Positions 15,599 through 22,983 of a DNA stretch of 64,000 nucleotides are shown here, one piece after another. A program made the position numbers and the translations under genes. The stretch comes from JAGORL01 sp964372415. Its GTDB lineage: Bacteria; Patescibacteriota; Patescibacteriia; UBA9934. The notes below the pieces were generated by a model. It did no database searches. It worked only from the letters and a program-made list of their open reading frames with translations, and was not told the DNA's origin. The stretch covers positions 20,207 through 84,206 of the forward strand of contig CAYJQH010000004.1 of assembly GCA_964372415.1 (NCBI GenBank), in the 5' to 3' direction. The number at the start of each line of letters is the position of its first letter. Position 1 is the first letter of the stretch.

Positions 15599-16792
15599 TT
15601 ACTCAATAATCTTGACTACAACTCCAGCGCCAACCGTGCGACCACCTTCACGAACAGCGAAGCGCTGCTTCTCTTCAAGAGCAACCGGCGAGAGAAGCGT
15701 CACGATGCAGTTCACGGTGTCACCTGGCATAACCATCTCGGTACCAGCTGGGAGTTCAATTTCACCGGTGACGTCGGTCGTTCGGATATAGAACTGCGGC
15801 TTGTAACCCTTGAAGAACGGCTTATGACGACCACCTTCTTCTTTGGTCAGAGCAAGGATTTCGGCTTCAAACTTGGTGTGCGGAGTAACGGTGCCTGGCT
15901 TAGCCAAAACCTGACCGCGCTCAACATCTTCTTTCTTTACACCGCGAAGAAGAATACCGGCGTTGTCACCAGCCATACCGGAATCAAGTGACTTGTTGAA
16001 CATTTCAATACCGGTGACCACTGTCTTTGCGGTGTCACGAAGACCTACAATGGCTACTTCGTCGTTAATTTTCACCTGGCCACGTTCAATACGACCAGTG
16101 ACTACAGTACCGCGTCCTTCAATTGAGAAGACGTCCTCAACTGACATGAGGAAAGGCTTATCGATTTCGCGTGTTGGCTCTGGAATGTAATCGTCCAAAG
16201 TTTTAAGGAGATCGACGATCGGTTTAGCAGCTGTGTCGTCAGCCGGGCTAGCCAAAGCAGCCGAAGCGGAACCACGGATGACTGGGGTCTTATCTCCCGG
16301 GTAACCATACTTGCTGAGCAAATCACGAACCTCTGTCTCGACCAGATCCAAAAGTTCCGGGTCATCAACCAGATCAACTTTGTTCAAGAAGACAACGATG
16401 TACGGAACACCTACCTGACGGGCCAAAAGAATGTGTTCGCGGGTCTGCGGCATGGGGCCGTCAGCAGCCGAAACTACAAGAATTGCACCGTCCATTTGCG
16501 CTGCTCCAGTGATCATGTTCTTCACGTAGTCAGCGTGACCTGGACAGTCGACGTGCGCGTAGTGACGCTTGTCTGAAGAATATTCAACGTGCGCCGTCGC
16601 AATCGTTACGATTTTCGACGCGTCACGAACCGTACCGCCTTTAGCGATATCGGCGTAAGCCTTTGCCTTACCCATTCCGCGAGCAGCGGAAACGGCGGTA
16701 AGAGCGGCCGTGAGAGTGGTTTTGCCGTGATCGACGTGGCCAATAGTGCCAACGTTCACGTGCGGTTTCTCACGATTAAACTGCTCTGCCAT
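15599..16792 (-). CDS. tuf: Elongation factor Tu
   Basis: EF-Tu delivers aminoacyl-tRNA to the ribosome as a GTP complex. The 397-residue protein starts MAEQFNREKPHVNVGTIGHV with the G1 loop GHVDHGKT at 18-25, followed by DCPGHADYVKNMITGAAQMD (G3), NKVDLVDD (G4) and the two beta-barrel domains. It lies upstream of rpsJ, with its own promoter and a hairpin leader; it may thus drive the whole S10 cluster. Confidence 0.98.
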   Translation of the reverse strand: MAEQFNREKPHVNVGTIGHVDHGKTTLTAALTAVSAARGMGKAKAYADIAKGGTVRDASKIVTIATAHVEYSSDKRHYAHVDCPGHADYVKNMITGAAQMDGAILVVSAADGPMPQTREHILLARQVGVPYIVVFLNKVDLVDDPELLDLVETEVRDLLSKYGYPGDKTPVIRGSASAALASPADDTAAKPIVDLLKTLDDYIPEPTREIDKPFLMSVEDVFSIEGRGTVVTGRIERGQVKINDEVAIVGLRDTAKTVVTGIEMFNKSLDSGMAGDNAGILLRGVKKEDVERGQVLAKPGTVTPHTKFEAEILALTKEEGGRHKPFFKGYKPQFYIRTTDVTGEIELPAGTEMVMPGDTVNCIVTLLSPVALEEKQRFAVREGGRTVGAGVVVKIIE

Positions 16793-16811
16793 ACATGATG
16801 AATATGACGCG

Positions 16812-16835
16812 CTGTTCCATAAAGCCAAGGAACAG
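16812..16835 (-). promoter_or_regulatory. 5' leader hairpin of tuf
   Basis: CTGTTCC and GGAACAG form a 7-bp stem with a 10-base loop in the tuf leader, about 20 bases before the ATG. It could control mRNA stability or initiation; it has no T-run. Confidence 0.45.
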
Positions 16836-16874
16836 TCCGCAAGATAATAAATTTGGTTTCCCAAAGGTGGCAAG

Positions 16875-16903
16875 AGTGTAGCAAAACCTTAAAAATCCTG
16901 CAA
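16875..16903 (-). promoter_or_regulatory. Promoter of tuf (and probably the S10 cluster)
   Basis: On the minus strand TTGCAG (16898-16903) and TACACT (16875-16880) are spaced by 17 bp. It lies downstream of the terminator of the preceding gene, so tuf has its own start separate from rpsL-rpsG-fusA. Confidence 0.7.
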
Positions 16904-16962
16904 GTCCTGATGCCTTCCGATGCCCACAGAGAAAACAAATGAAAAAATCCAACAAAACTAAC

Positions 16963-17000
16963 AAAAAATCCCGCTCCTGAGCCAGAGAGCGAGATTTTTT
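16963..17000 (-). terminator. Terminator of the 17003 gene
   Basis: A 14-base arm AAAAAATCCCGCTC pairs with GAGCGAGATTTTTT, with one G-T pair in the RNA, and gives an A-tract/T-tract hairpin directly after the stop codon. Confidence 0.85.
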
Positions 17001-17002
17001 GA

Positions 17003-17413
17003 TCACAGGGGTTCCAGGTAAAACTGTTCTTCTCCACCGGCACTTTCAGTGACCTTGGATACAGGTTCTCGTTTTTGGGTTACCGGAACAGGCGTGGCTT
17101 CTACTTCTGGTTCAAGACTTTTTACCGGAATCATCCGAGGTTCTTCGGTCGTTTCTTCTTCAACAGCCATGAGCGCCTCTTCCATAATCGAAACATCAGC
17201 TTCGTCATCTTGTACCGGAACAGGCTGAGCGACGGCTGGCCGCTCAACCACAGTTTTTGGTCGAGATGTCGTTAGCTGTTTATCCAACAGCGCTTCATAC
17301 TCATCAATGCCGAGAATTACCACCGGCTGATTGCCTTCGGCATCCGTAATGACGAGTTTACCCCCCGTACGTTGGGCTAAACGGAGAAGTCGCTCTAGCT
17401 GGTGCGTTTGCAT
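17003..17413 (-). CDS. Hypothetical protein with a Phd/YefM-like N-terminus, between fusA and tuf
   Basis: I do not recognise the full protein. Residues 1-45 (LERLLRLAQRTGGKLVITD, then PVVILGIDEYEALLD) resemble the N-terminal fold of Phd/YefM antitoxins. The remaining 90 residues are acidic, Pro- and Val-rich and probably disordered. No toxin gene is adjacent, so an antitoxin role is doubtful. The gene has its own good promoter and terminator and interrupts the usual fusA-tuf order. Confidence 0.75.
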   Translation of the reverse strand: MQTHQLERLLRLAQRTGGKLVITDAEGNQPVVILGIDEYEALLDKQLTTSRPKTVVERPAVAQPVPVQDDEADVSIMEEALMAVEEETTEEPRMIPVKSLEPEVEATPVPVTQKREPVSKVTESAGGEEQFYLEPL

Positions 17414-17422
17414 AGTGATGGC

Positions 17423-17451
17423 ATCTTAGAGCTGGCTTGCTACTACGTCAA
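17423..17451 (-). promoter_or_regulatory. Promoter of the 17003 gene
   Basis: TTGACG (17446-17451) and TAAGAT (17423-17428) are separated by 17 bp on the minus strand, placing the start about 5 bases from the ATG; the transcript would be nearly leaderless. Confidence 0.7.
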
Positions 17452-17462
17452 CGTGGACAGTT

Positions 17463-17498
17463 AAAAAAGTCACGACCCGTGAAGGCCGTGATTTTTTT
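17463..17498 (-). terminator. Terminator of the str operon (after fusA)
   Basis: The 12-base arms AAAAAAGTCACG and CGTGATTTTTTT (one G-T pair) flank a 12-base loop just after the fusA stop codon and end in a T-tract on the minus strand. Confidence 0.85.
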
Positions 17499-17504
17499 GT
17501 TTGT

Positions 17505-19607
17505 TTACTTTCGAATACTACCGGCACCGGTGCGTTCCTTGATAATCGCTTCCGCGACGTTGCGAGGAACTTCTTGGTAGTCAGCGAATTCCATGGAGTA
17601 GCTGGCCCGACCTTGACTCATGGAGCGTACGTTGGTGGCGTAGCCAAACATTTCAGCGAGCGGCACCACGGCGCGTACGGTTTTGACCGTTCCGCGGTCG
17701 CCCATTTCCTGAATTTGCCCACGCTTGGCGTTCAAGTCACCAACTACTGCACCCATGAATTCTTCTGGAGTGACGACTTCGACTTTCATCATCGGTTCAA
17801 GCAGAATCGGTTTGGCTTTTTTAACTGCTTCCTGGAAAGCGAGTGAGCCAGCCATTTTAAAAGCAGCTTCATTAGAGTCGACTTCGTGGTACGAGCCATC
17901 AAAGACCGTAACTTTAGTGTTGATGAGCGGGAAACCAGCTAGCACACCCCGTTCCGAAGCTTCCTTGGCGCCCTTTTCAACCGGGGTAATGTATTCACGC
18001 GGAATCGCGCCGCCTTTGATTTCGTCAAAGAACTGAAAGCCAGGATTTTCGGCGTCCGTATTCGGTTCAACCCTAAGCCAACAGTGACCATACTGTCCAC
18101 GACCACCAGACTGCTTAATGTACCTGCCTTCCCCTTCAGCAGTATCGCGAATAGCCTCTCGATAGCTAACTTGCGGTTTGCCAACGTTAACCTCGACACT
18201 GTACTCACGTTTCATTCGGTCCACCATGATTTCGAGGTGGAGTTCCCCCATACCGGAAATAATCGTCTGTAGGGTGTCGGTATCGGTCCGAACGTGGAAC
18301 GTGGGATCCTCTTCCATGAGTTTCTGAAGGGCTACACCCATCTTTTCCTGGTCTGCCTTAGTCTTAGGCTCAATTGCTTGAGAAATTACAGGTTCCGCAA
18401 AGTTGATGGATTCCAACACCACGGGATGCTCAGGATCACACAAAGTGTTACCAGTAATCGTCCCCTTCAAGCCGACCGCAGCCGCAATTTCACCCGCAAA
18501 AACTTGGTCGACTTCTTCACGGGAATTGGCGTGTAAACGTACAATGCGCGAAATGCGTTCTTTCTCACCTGTTGAGGTGTTCAAAACGTACGTACCTGAT
18601 TTGAGACTACCCGAATACACACGGAAAAACGCCAACTTGCCCACAAACGGGTCAGCTGCGATCTTAAAGGCAATGGCCGCAAATGGCGCGTCGTCTTTTG
18701 GTTCACAAACAATTTTCTTTTCTGGTTCTTCCGGATCAAAACCCTCAACTGGCGGTCGATCAAGTGGTGAGGGCAGATATTCAACAACCGCATCTAGCAT
18801 GAGCTGTACACCTTTATTCTTCAATGCTGAACCACAAATAATTGGGAAAATCTTCATGGCCACAACACCTTTACGCAAAGCCTTCTTAAGGTCAGCGACT
18901 GATATTTCTTCACCCGAGAGATAACGCTCAGTAAGCGCGTCGTCCATTTCTACGCAAGCCTCAACTAGGCGAGCACGGTACTCTTCAGCTTTAGCTTTAT
19001 GTTCTTCAGGTATTTCAACAACATCAATGTCTTTTCCTAGGTCATCCTTAAAAATGTAAGCCTTACGATCAAAAAGATCGATGATACCTACAAAATTAGA
19101 CTCAGTGCCGATCGGGAGTTGAATGGGATAGGCGTTTTTAGCAAGACGGGCATGAATTGAAGCCACGTCCTTATAAAAATCAGCGCCAGTGCGGTCTAGT
19201 TTGTTAATAAAACAAACACGGGGCACACGGTACTTGTCGGCCTGGTGCCAAACGGTTTCTGACTGCGGCTCAACGCCAGCCACACCATCAAAAACGGTGA
19301 CGCCACCATCAAGTACGCGCAGCGAACGCTCAACCTCAACGGTAAAGTCAACGTGACCAGGGGTATCAATAATATTTATACGGTGATCCTTCCAAAAACA
19401 GGTGGTCGCGGCAGCAGTAATGGTAATACCTCGTTCACGTTCTTGCTCCATCCAATCCATCGTCGCCTCACCTTCATGGACTTCGCCAATCTTATGTTTT
19501 TTACCGGTATAAAAGAGCACTCGTTCGGTGGTGGTGGTTTTTCCAGCGTCGATGTGAGCAATGATGCCGATGTTTCGTACCCGATCTAGCGGATAATCGC
19601 GTTGCAT
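17505..19607 (-). CDS. fusA: Elongation factor G
   Basis: EF-G drives translocation and, with RRF, ribosome recycling. The 700-residue protein starts MQRDYPLDRVRNIGIIAHID with the G1 loop AHIDAGKT at 17-24, G3 DTPGHVDFTVEVERSLRVLD and G4 NKLDRTGADF. Domains III-V are complete and end with YQEVPRNVAEAIIKERTGAG. It is the third gene of the str operon after rpsL and rpsG and starts without a Shine-Dalgarno site. Confidence 0.98.
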   Translation of the reverse strand: MQRDYPLDRVRNIGIIAHIDAGKTTTTERVLFYTGKKHKIGEVHEGEATMDWMEQERERGITITAAATTCFWKDHRINIIDTPGHVDFTVEVERSLRVLDGGVTVFDGVAGVEPQSETVWHQADKYRVPRVCFINKLDRTGADFYKDVASIHARLAKNAYPIQLPIGTESNFVGIIDLFDRKAYIFKDDLGKDIDVVEIPEEHKAKAEEYRARLVEACVEMDDALTERYLSGEEISVADLKKALRKGVVAMKIFPIICGSALKNKGVQLMLDAVVEYLPSPLDRPPVEGFDPEEPEKKIVCEPKDDAPFAAIAFKIAADPFVGKLAFFRVYSGSLKSGTYVLNTSTGEKERISRIVRLHANSREEVDQVFAGEIAAAVGLKGTITGNTLCDPEHPVVLESINFAEPVISQAIEPKTKADQEKMGVALQKLMEEDPTFHVRTDTDTLQTIISGMGELHLEIMVDRMKREYSVEVNVGKPQVSYREAIRDTAEGEGRYIKQSGGRGQYGHCWLRVEPNTDAENPGFQFFDEIKGGAIPREYITPVEKGAKEASERGVLAGFPLINTKVTVFDGSYHEVDSNEAAFKMAGSLAFQEAVKKAKPILLEPMMKVEVVTPEEFMGAVVGDLNAKRGQIQEMGDRGTVKTVRAVVPLAEMFGYATNVRSMSQGRASYSMEFADYQEVPRNVAEAIIKERTGAGSIRK

Positions 19608-19648
19608 ATATATGGCGTAGGGACGGGTCGCCGACCCGTCCGTACAAA

Positions 19649-20116
19649 TTATCGAGCCAGGTGAGCAAAGGCGCGGTTAGCATCAGCCATGCGCTGCACA
19701 TCGGCACGCTTTTTAACGGCCTCGCCTTCGTTTTTAGAAGCTAGCACTATTTCGTCAGCAAGCTTGGTGCTCATCGGTTTTCCCTTCTTGGAACGTGCGG
19801 CAGTCAAAATCCAGCGATAAGCTAAAGCATAACGGCGTTCGCCACGAACCGGCATAGGTACTTGATAGTTGGCGCCACCAACGCGTTTGGACTTAACTTC
19901 AACGGCCGGGATAACGTTCTTCATAGCCAAATCAAAAACATCGATTGGGCTTTGCTTGGTTTCTTTGCCTATGGCGTCCATGGCTTGATAAACGATCTTC
20001 TGAGCAATCGACTTTTTACCCGAACGCATGACGTGATTAATGAGTTTCGCAACCAAAACGCTCCCGTACTTGTTGTCAGGAGCTACCTCTCGCTTGTGGG
20101 CCTGTTTGCCGCGCAT
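19649..20116 (-). CDS. rpsG: 30S ribosomal protein S7
   Basis: S7 organises the 3' major domain of 16S rRNA and the exit site. The protein of 155 residues starts MRGKQAHKREVAPDNKYGS and contains VEVKSKRVGGANYQVPMPV and ALAYRWILTAARSKKGKPM, the core motifs. The family usually begins MPRR(G)..; the annotated ATG matches this length. It lies 41 bases from fusA. Confidence 0.97.
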   Translation of the reverse strand: MRGKQAHKREVAPDNKYGSVLVAKLINHVMRSGKKSIAQKIVYQAMDAIGKETKQSPIDVFDLAMKNVIPAVEVKSKRVGGANYQVPMPVRGERRYALAYRWILTAARSKKGKPMSTKLADEIVLASKNEGEAVKKRADVQRMADANRAFAHLAR

Positions 20117-20162
20117 AAGATTATATTTTCTTCGGCTTCGCTCTTTGGGGCATTTCGTCGTT

Positions 20163-20222
20163 GCGGGGCCCCGTCTCGACCTCACCGTACTTTTCAGTAC
20201 GCCTCGGTCTCGACTTCCCCGC
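20163..20222 (-). promoter_or_regulatory. Structured leader between rpsL and rpsG
   Basis: The minus-strand RNA can form an outer stem GCGGGG/CCCCGC and an inner stem GACC/GGTC. A 4x4 purine-rich internal loop (GAGG facing GTGA) and a stem CGTACT/AGTACG closed by a GAAA tetraloop complete it. GTCGAGAC also occurs as a direct repeat on both sides. The 221-base rpsL-rpsG gap is otherwise non-coding. A role as S7-type translational control site is possible but unproved. Confidence 0.5.
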
Positions 20223-20337
20223 GCCTAGAACTGCCCTCAAAGATCGAACCCTCGTTGTTATTATGTTTTAGAGATTTGTATTCATTCTCGTAAACTTCCT
20301 GCGGCGGACGCAGTACTCGAGAACTCGTACAAGTTAT

Positions 20338-20763
20338 TTACTTCTTCACTTTCGGACGTTTTGCACCGTAGAGCGAGCGACCGCGGTTGCGACCTTCAAC
20401 GCCGGTGGCGTCGTAACGACCACGAACAATATGATAACGGACACCAGGCAAATCTTTTACTCGACCGCCACGAATCATGACAATAGAGTGCTCCTGGAGG
20501 TTATGACCTTCGCCAGGAATGTAGGCAGTTACTTCAGTACCGTTTGAAAGACGAATACGAGCAATCTTTCGAAGAGCCGAGTTCGGCTTTTTAGGCGTCA
20601 TCGTGGTTACCTTAACGCACACACCACGCTTAAAAGGAGCACCGTGTGGCAAAGTAGTAAATTTACGATGCAGGGTGTCCTGAGTGAATTGCATGGCCGG
20701 GGACTTTGATTTGGCCTTTTGGCTAGTCCGACCTTTGCGGATCAATTGGTTGATCGTGGGCAT
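20338..20763 (-). CDS. rpsL: 30S ribosomal protein S12
   Basis: S12 is the decoding-centre protein and the target of streptomycin-resistance mutations. The 141-residue protein contains MTPKKPNSALRKIARIRLSN, in which the resistance position (E. coli Lys43, here Lys59) is wild type, and GGRVKDLPGVRYHIVRGRYD. The first 15 residues form a slightly extended N-terminus. It is the first gene of the str operon. Confidence 0.98.
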   Translation of the reverse strand: MPTINQLIRKGRTSQKAKSKSPAMQFTQDTLHRKFTTLPHGAPFKRGVCVKVTTMTPKKPNSALRKIARIRLSNGTEVTAYIPGEGHNLQEHSIVMIRGGRVKDLPGVRYHIVRGRYDATGVEGRNRGRSLYGAKRPKVKK

Positions 20764-20778
20764 AAATATAGTGGCAAG

Positions 20779-20807
20779 ATCCTAACATAGCCAAAAAATA
20801 CGGTCAA
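20779..20807 (-). promoter_or_regulatory. Promoter of the str operon (rpsL-rpsG-fusA)
   Basis: TTGACC (20802-20807) and TAGGAT (20779-20784) are separated by 17 bp, placing the start about 10 bases before the rpsL ATG. Confidence 0.75.
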
Positions 20808-20821
20808 CAACATATCCGAGA

Positions 20822-20907
20822 CATGCCCGAGACTCAAGACTCTAGATTCAGGTGACAAATATTACGTCTTTGATGTCTGGATACTTGGGTCTAGGGTCTA
20901 GAGTTTT
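20822..20907. repeat. CTAGA-word hairpin (rpsL - M50 protease gap)
   Basis: Arms containing ACTCTAGA and TCTAGAGT (perfect 8-bp complements), each with further GACT or GGTCTAG words, are separated by about 50 bases. The design resembles the longer CTAG elements elsewhere in the window. On the minus strand it lies downstream of the protease gene. Confidence 0.55.
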
Positions 20908-20910
20908 TAC

Positions 20911-21582
20911 TTACATCCCGGCAAGTATCTGAAGACATTGACCAGCAAGCATCTGTTCGCAGGCAAAAATAGCCGGAGTACTAATAAAAAAGAAAATGTT
21001 GAGATTGGTGAATAAAGAAATTATGACGAGCGCTAAAAGAATTCTGGGTCCGTATACGGCTAAAAATATTCTAGCCCGATCAAGTCTAGCGCTATAAAAT
21101 ACTGCGTCGAGAACTTTAGAGCCATCAAGCGGCGGAATGGGAATTAGGTTAAAAAAGAGCAGGAGGAGATTCACAAAGACAAGCAGGGCTAGGAAGGTTG
21201 GCAGCAGGCTTTGAAAGTTAATGACCTGAGTAGCTAGAAGCGCCTGAAAAGCTAGTGTGGCAAGAAGAGCCAAAATAAGATTAGCTGCCGGACCAGCGAA
21301 CGCAATACTCATGCCGTCAATAATCGGGTTTTTTAAGTTACGCGGATCAAAAGGCACGGGCTTAGCCCAACCAAAACCCACAAAGAGAAGCATGAGAGTG
21401 CCAACAGGATCAAGATGAGCCAAAGGATTTAAAGTCAGTCGGCCCATTTGTTCTGCGGTGGTGTCCCCTTTCCAACTACCAACGAGGGCGTGCGCAAATT
21501 CGTGCACGGTTAAAGATAAGAGGATGGCTGCAATCCAGGCAAGCGCCACGAGGGGCGAGGTGGTAAGAAGATTAAGCAGCAT
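20911..21582 (-). CDS. Site-2 protease family (M50) membrane metalloprotease
   Basis: Members cleave substrates within the membrane using zinc. The 223-residue protein has about six membrane helices. The zinc motif HEFAH is at 27-31 in the first core helix, and the second motif NLIPIPPLDG is at 145-154, carrying the third ligand (Asp). There is no PDZ domain, so it is the small rhomboid-sized type rather than RseP. It follows murA by 38 bases. The substrate is unknown. Confidence 0.93.
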   Translation of the reverse strand: MLLNLLTTSPLVALAWIAAILLSLTVHEFAHALVGSWKGDTTAEQMGRLTLNPLAHLDPVGTLMLLFVGFGWAKPVPFDPRNLKNPIIDGMSIAFAGPAANLILALLATLAFQALLATQVINFQSLLPTFLALLVFVNLLLLFFNLIPIPPLDGSKVLDAVFYSARLDRARIFLAVYGPRILLALVIISLFTNLNIFFFISTPAIFACEQMLAGQCLQILAGM

Positions 21583-21620
21583 AGGCTAGAAACCGACCCT
21601 GAGAGTCGTCTTTACAGTCA

Positions 21621-22916
21621 TTAGGTGAGCGTAATAAGTGCTCCAACAGCACGCAATTTACCATACAAATTTTCATACCCTCGTTCCAGGTGTTCGATAC
21701 CAGTTATAGTGGACTGACCCTGAGCCACCAGGGCAGCGATAACGTAGGCTAAGCCGGCTCGAATATCAGGCACCTCAAGTGTGGTAGCGCGTAATTGAAC
21801 CGGTCCTTTAATAACCGCCGAATGTTTATAGTTATGATCCCGAAAACGACAACTTATTTCGCCTAAACAATTGGTAAACAACGTAATATCGGCCCCCATG
21901 TTTACTAAAGCATCGGCGTAAGCAAAGCGTTCTTGATAAACAGTTTCATGCACCACCGAGGTCCCTTCAGCTTGGGTAAGCGCCACAACAAACGGCTGCT
22001 GCCAATCTGTTCTAAAACCTGGAAAAGTATCAGTCTCAAGTTGTAAACCGCGATAACGAGCACTCCCCCTGAAGAGAATGCCGTCTTTCTGAACCTCAAA
22101 GCTTCCACCCAAGCGACGAACGGCATTCAAGAAAGTTACCAGATCGCGATGCTCCGCACCCTGACAAAAAATTTCGCCGCGGGTTGCGAGCGCTAAAGAA
22201 CCCCACGAGGCCACCTCTATGCCGTCAGGTAATATCCGATGAACACAACCACTTAGGCTTTCAACGCCAATGACTTCAATGTTTCTACCTGTTCCCATTT
22301 CGATAATCGCTCCCATCTTCTGGAGCATCATAATAAGCTCAACAATCTCAGGTTCGATAGCCGCGTTCCGAATAACGGTTCGTCCTTCGGCCAGCACAGC
22401 CGCGAGGAGTGTCGTTTCGGTAGCGCCGACTGAAGGATATGGCAAATCTATGACCGAGCCCTTGAGCTTCCCTTTGATTGTAGCGCGATATCCATCGTGG
22501 TCAGTTTCTATCTTTGCGCCCATTGTTTCCAAGGCGTCAAGGTGAAAATTCACTGGACGCGGGCCAATCTTGTCGCCACCCAAGGTTGGCACATACGCCT
22601 CCCCCGCCCGATGTAATAGCGGAGCGAGCGCGAGAATAGCTAATCGGTTCTTGCGTGACAGTTGCATGGCCGAAGTTGAGGCAATAGTTGAAGTTTGCAG
22701 CCTAAGCGTGTGTTCAACGAGGTCACTTTGTGCCCCGAGCATGGTTACGAGTTCGCGCGCAATGGCGGTTTCTTGCTGTAATGGAACATTCTCAAGGACA
22801 ACTTCCTCAGCTGTTAAGAGCGAAGCGATAATCATTTTAGAAGCTGCATTCTTGGCGCCAGTAATAAGCACTTCTCCCTTAAGGTGTTGCCCACCTGTAA
22901 CCAAAAGATTTGGCAT
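21621..22916 (-). CDS. murA: UDP-N-acetylglucosamine 1-carboxyvinyltransferase MurA with Asp at position 115
   Basis: MurA commits UDP-GlcNAc to peptidoglycan synthesis by adding enolpyruvate. The 431-residue protein begins MPNLLVTGGQHLKGEVLITG and has the family blocks LPYPSVGATETTLLAAVLA and DGIEVASWG. The loop normally containing Cys115 (GGCTIGARPV in E. coli) reads GGDKIGPRPV here, with Asp at residue 115. Such a Cys-to-Asp exchange is known to give fosfomycin-insensitive but active enzymes. The promoter lies immediately upstream. Confidence 0.97.
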   Translation of the reverse strand: MPNLLVTGGQHLKGEVLITGAKNAASKMIIASLLTAEEVVLENVPLQQETAIARELVTMLGAQSDLVEHTLRLQTSTIASTSAMQLSRKNRLAILALAPLLHRAGEAYVPTLGGDKIGPRPVNFHLDALETMGAKIETDHDGYRATIKGKLKGSVIDLPYPSVGATETTLLAAVLAEGRTVIRNAAIEPEIVELIMMLQKMGAIIEMGTGRNIEVIGVESLSGCVHRILPDGIEVASWGSLALATRGEIFCQGAEHRDLVTFLNAVRRLGGSFEVQKDGILFRGSARYRGLQLETDTFPGFRTDWQQPFVVALTQAEGTSVVHETVYQERFAYADALVNMGADITLFTNCLGEISCRFRDHNYKHSAVIKGPVQLRATTLEVPDIRAGLAYVIAALVAQGQSTITGIEHLERGYENLYGKLRAVGALITLT

Positions 22917-22926
22917 ATTCCGCTCA

Positions 22927-22955
22927 GTTATACCGTAAATTTACGGTAGAGACAA
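22927..22955 (-). promoter_or_regulatory. murA promoter with a palindrome in the spacer
   Basis: TTGTCT (22950-22955) and TATAAC (22927-22932) are separated by 17 bp. A perfect 18-bp palindrome, TACCGTAAATTTACGGTA (22931-22948), fills the spacer and overlaps the -10 box, the position of an operator. The start site would be only a few bases from the ATG. Confidence 0.6.
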
Positions 22956-22959
22956 AACA

Positions 22960-22983
22960 CCCGTCGCTTAGCTAAGCGACGGG
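22960..22983 (-). terminator. Terminator of the 395-residue hypothetical gene
   Basis: A perfect 24-base palindrome with the arm CCCGTCGCTTAG is followed by TGTTTTGTCT on the minus strand, directly after the stop codon and just before the murA promoter. Confidence 0.75.

Noticed and set aside
17003..17413. Toxin-antitoxin pair
   Set aside because: Only a Phd-like head is present, and no toxin gene lies next to it.
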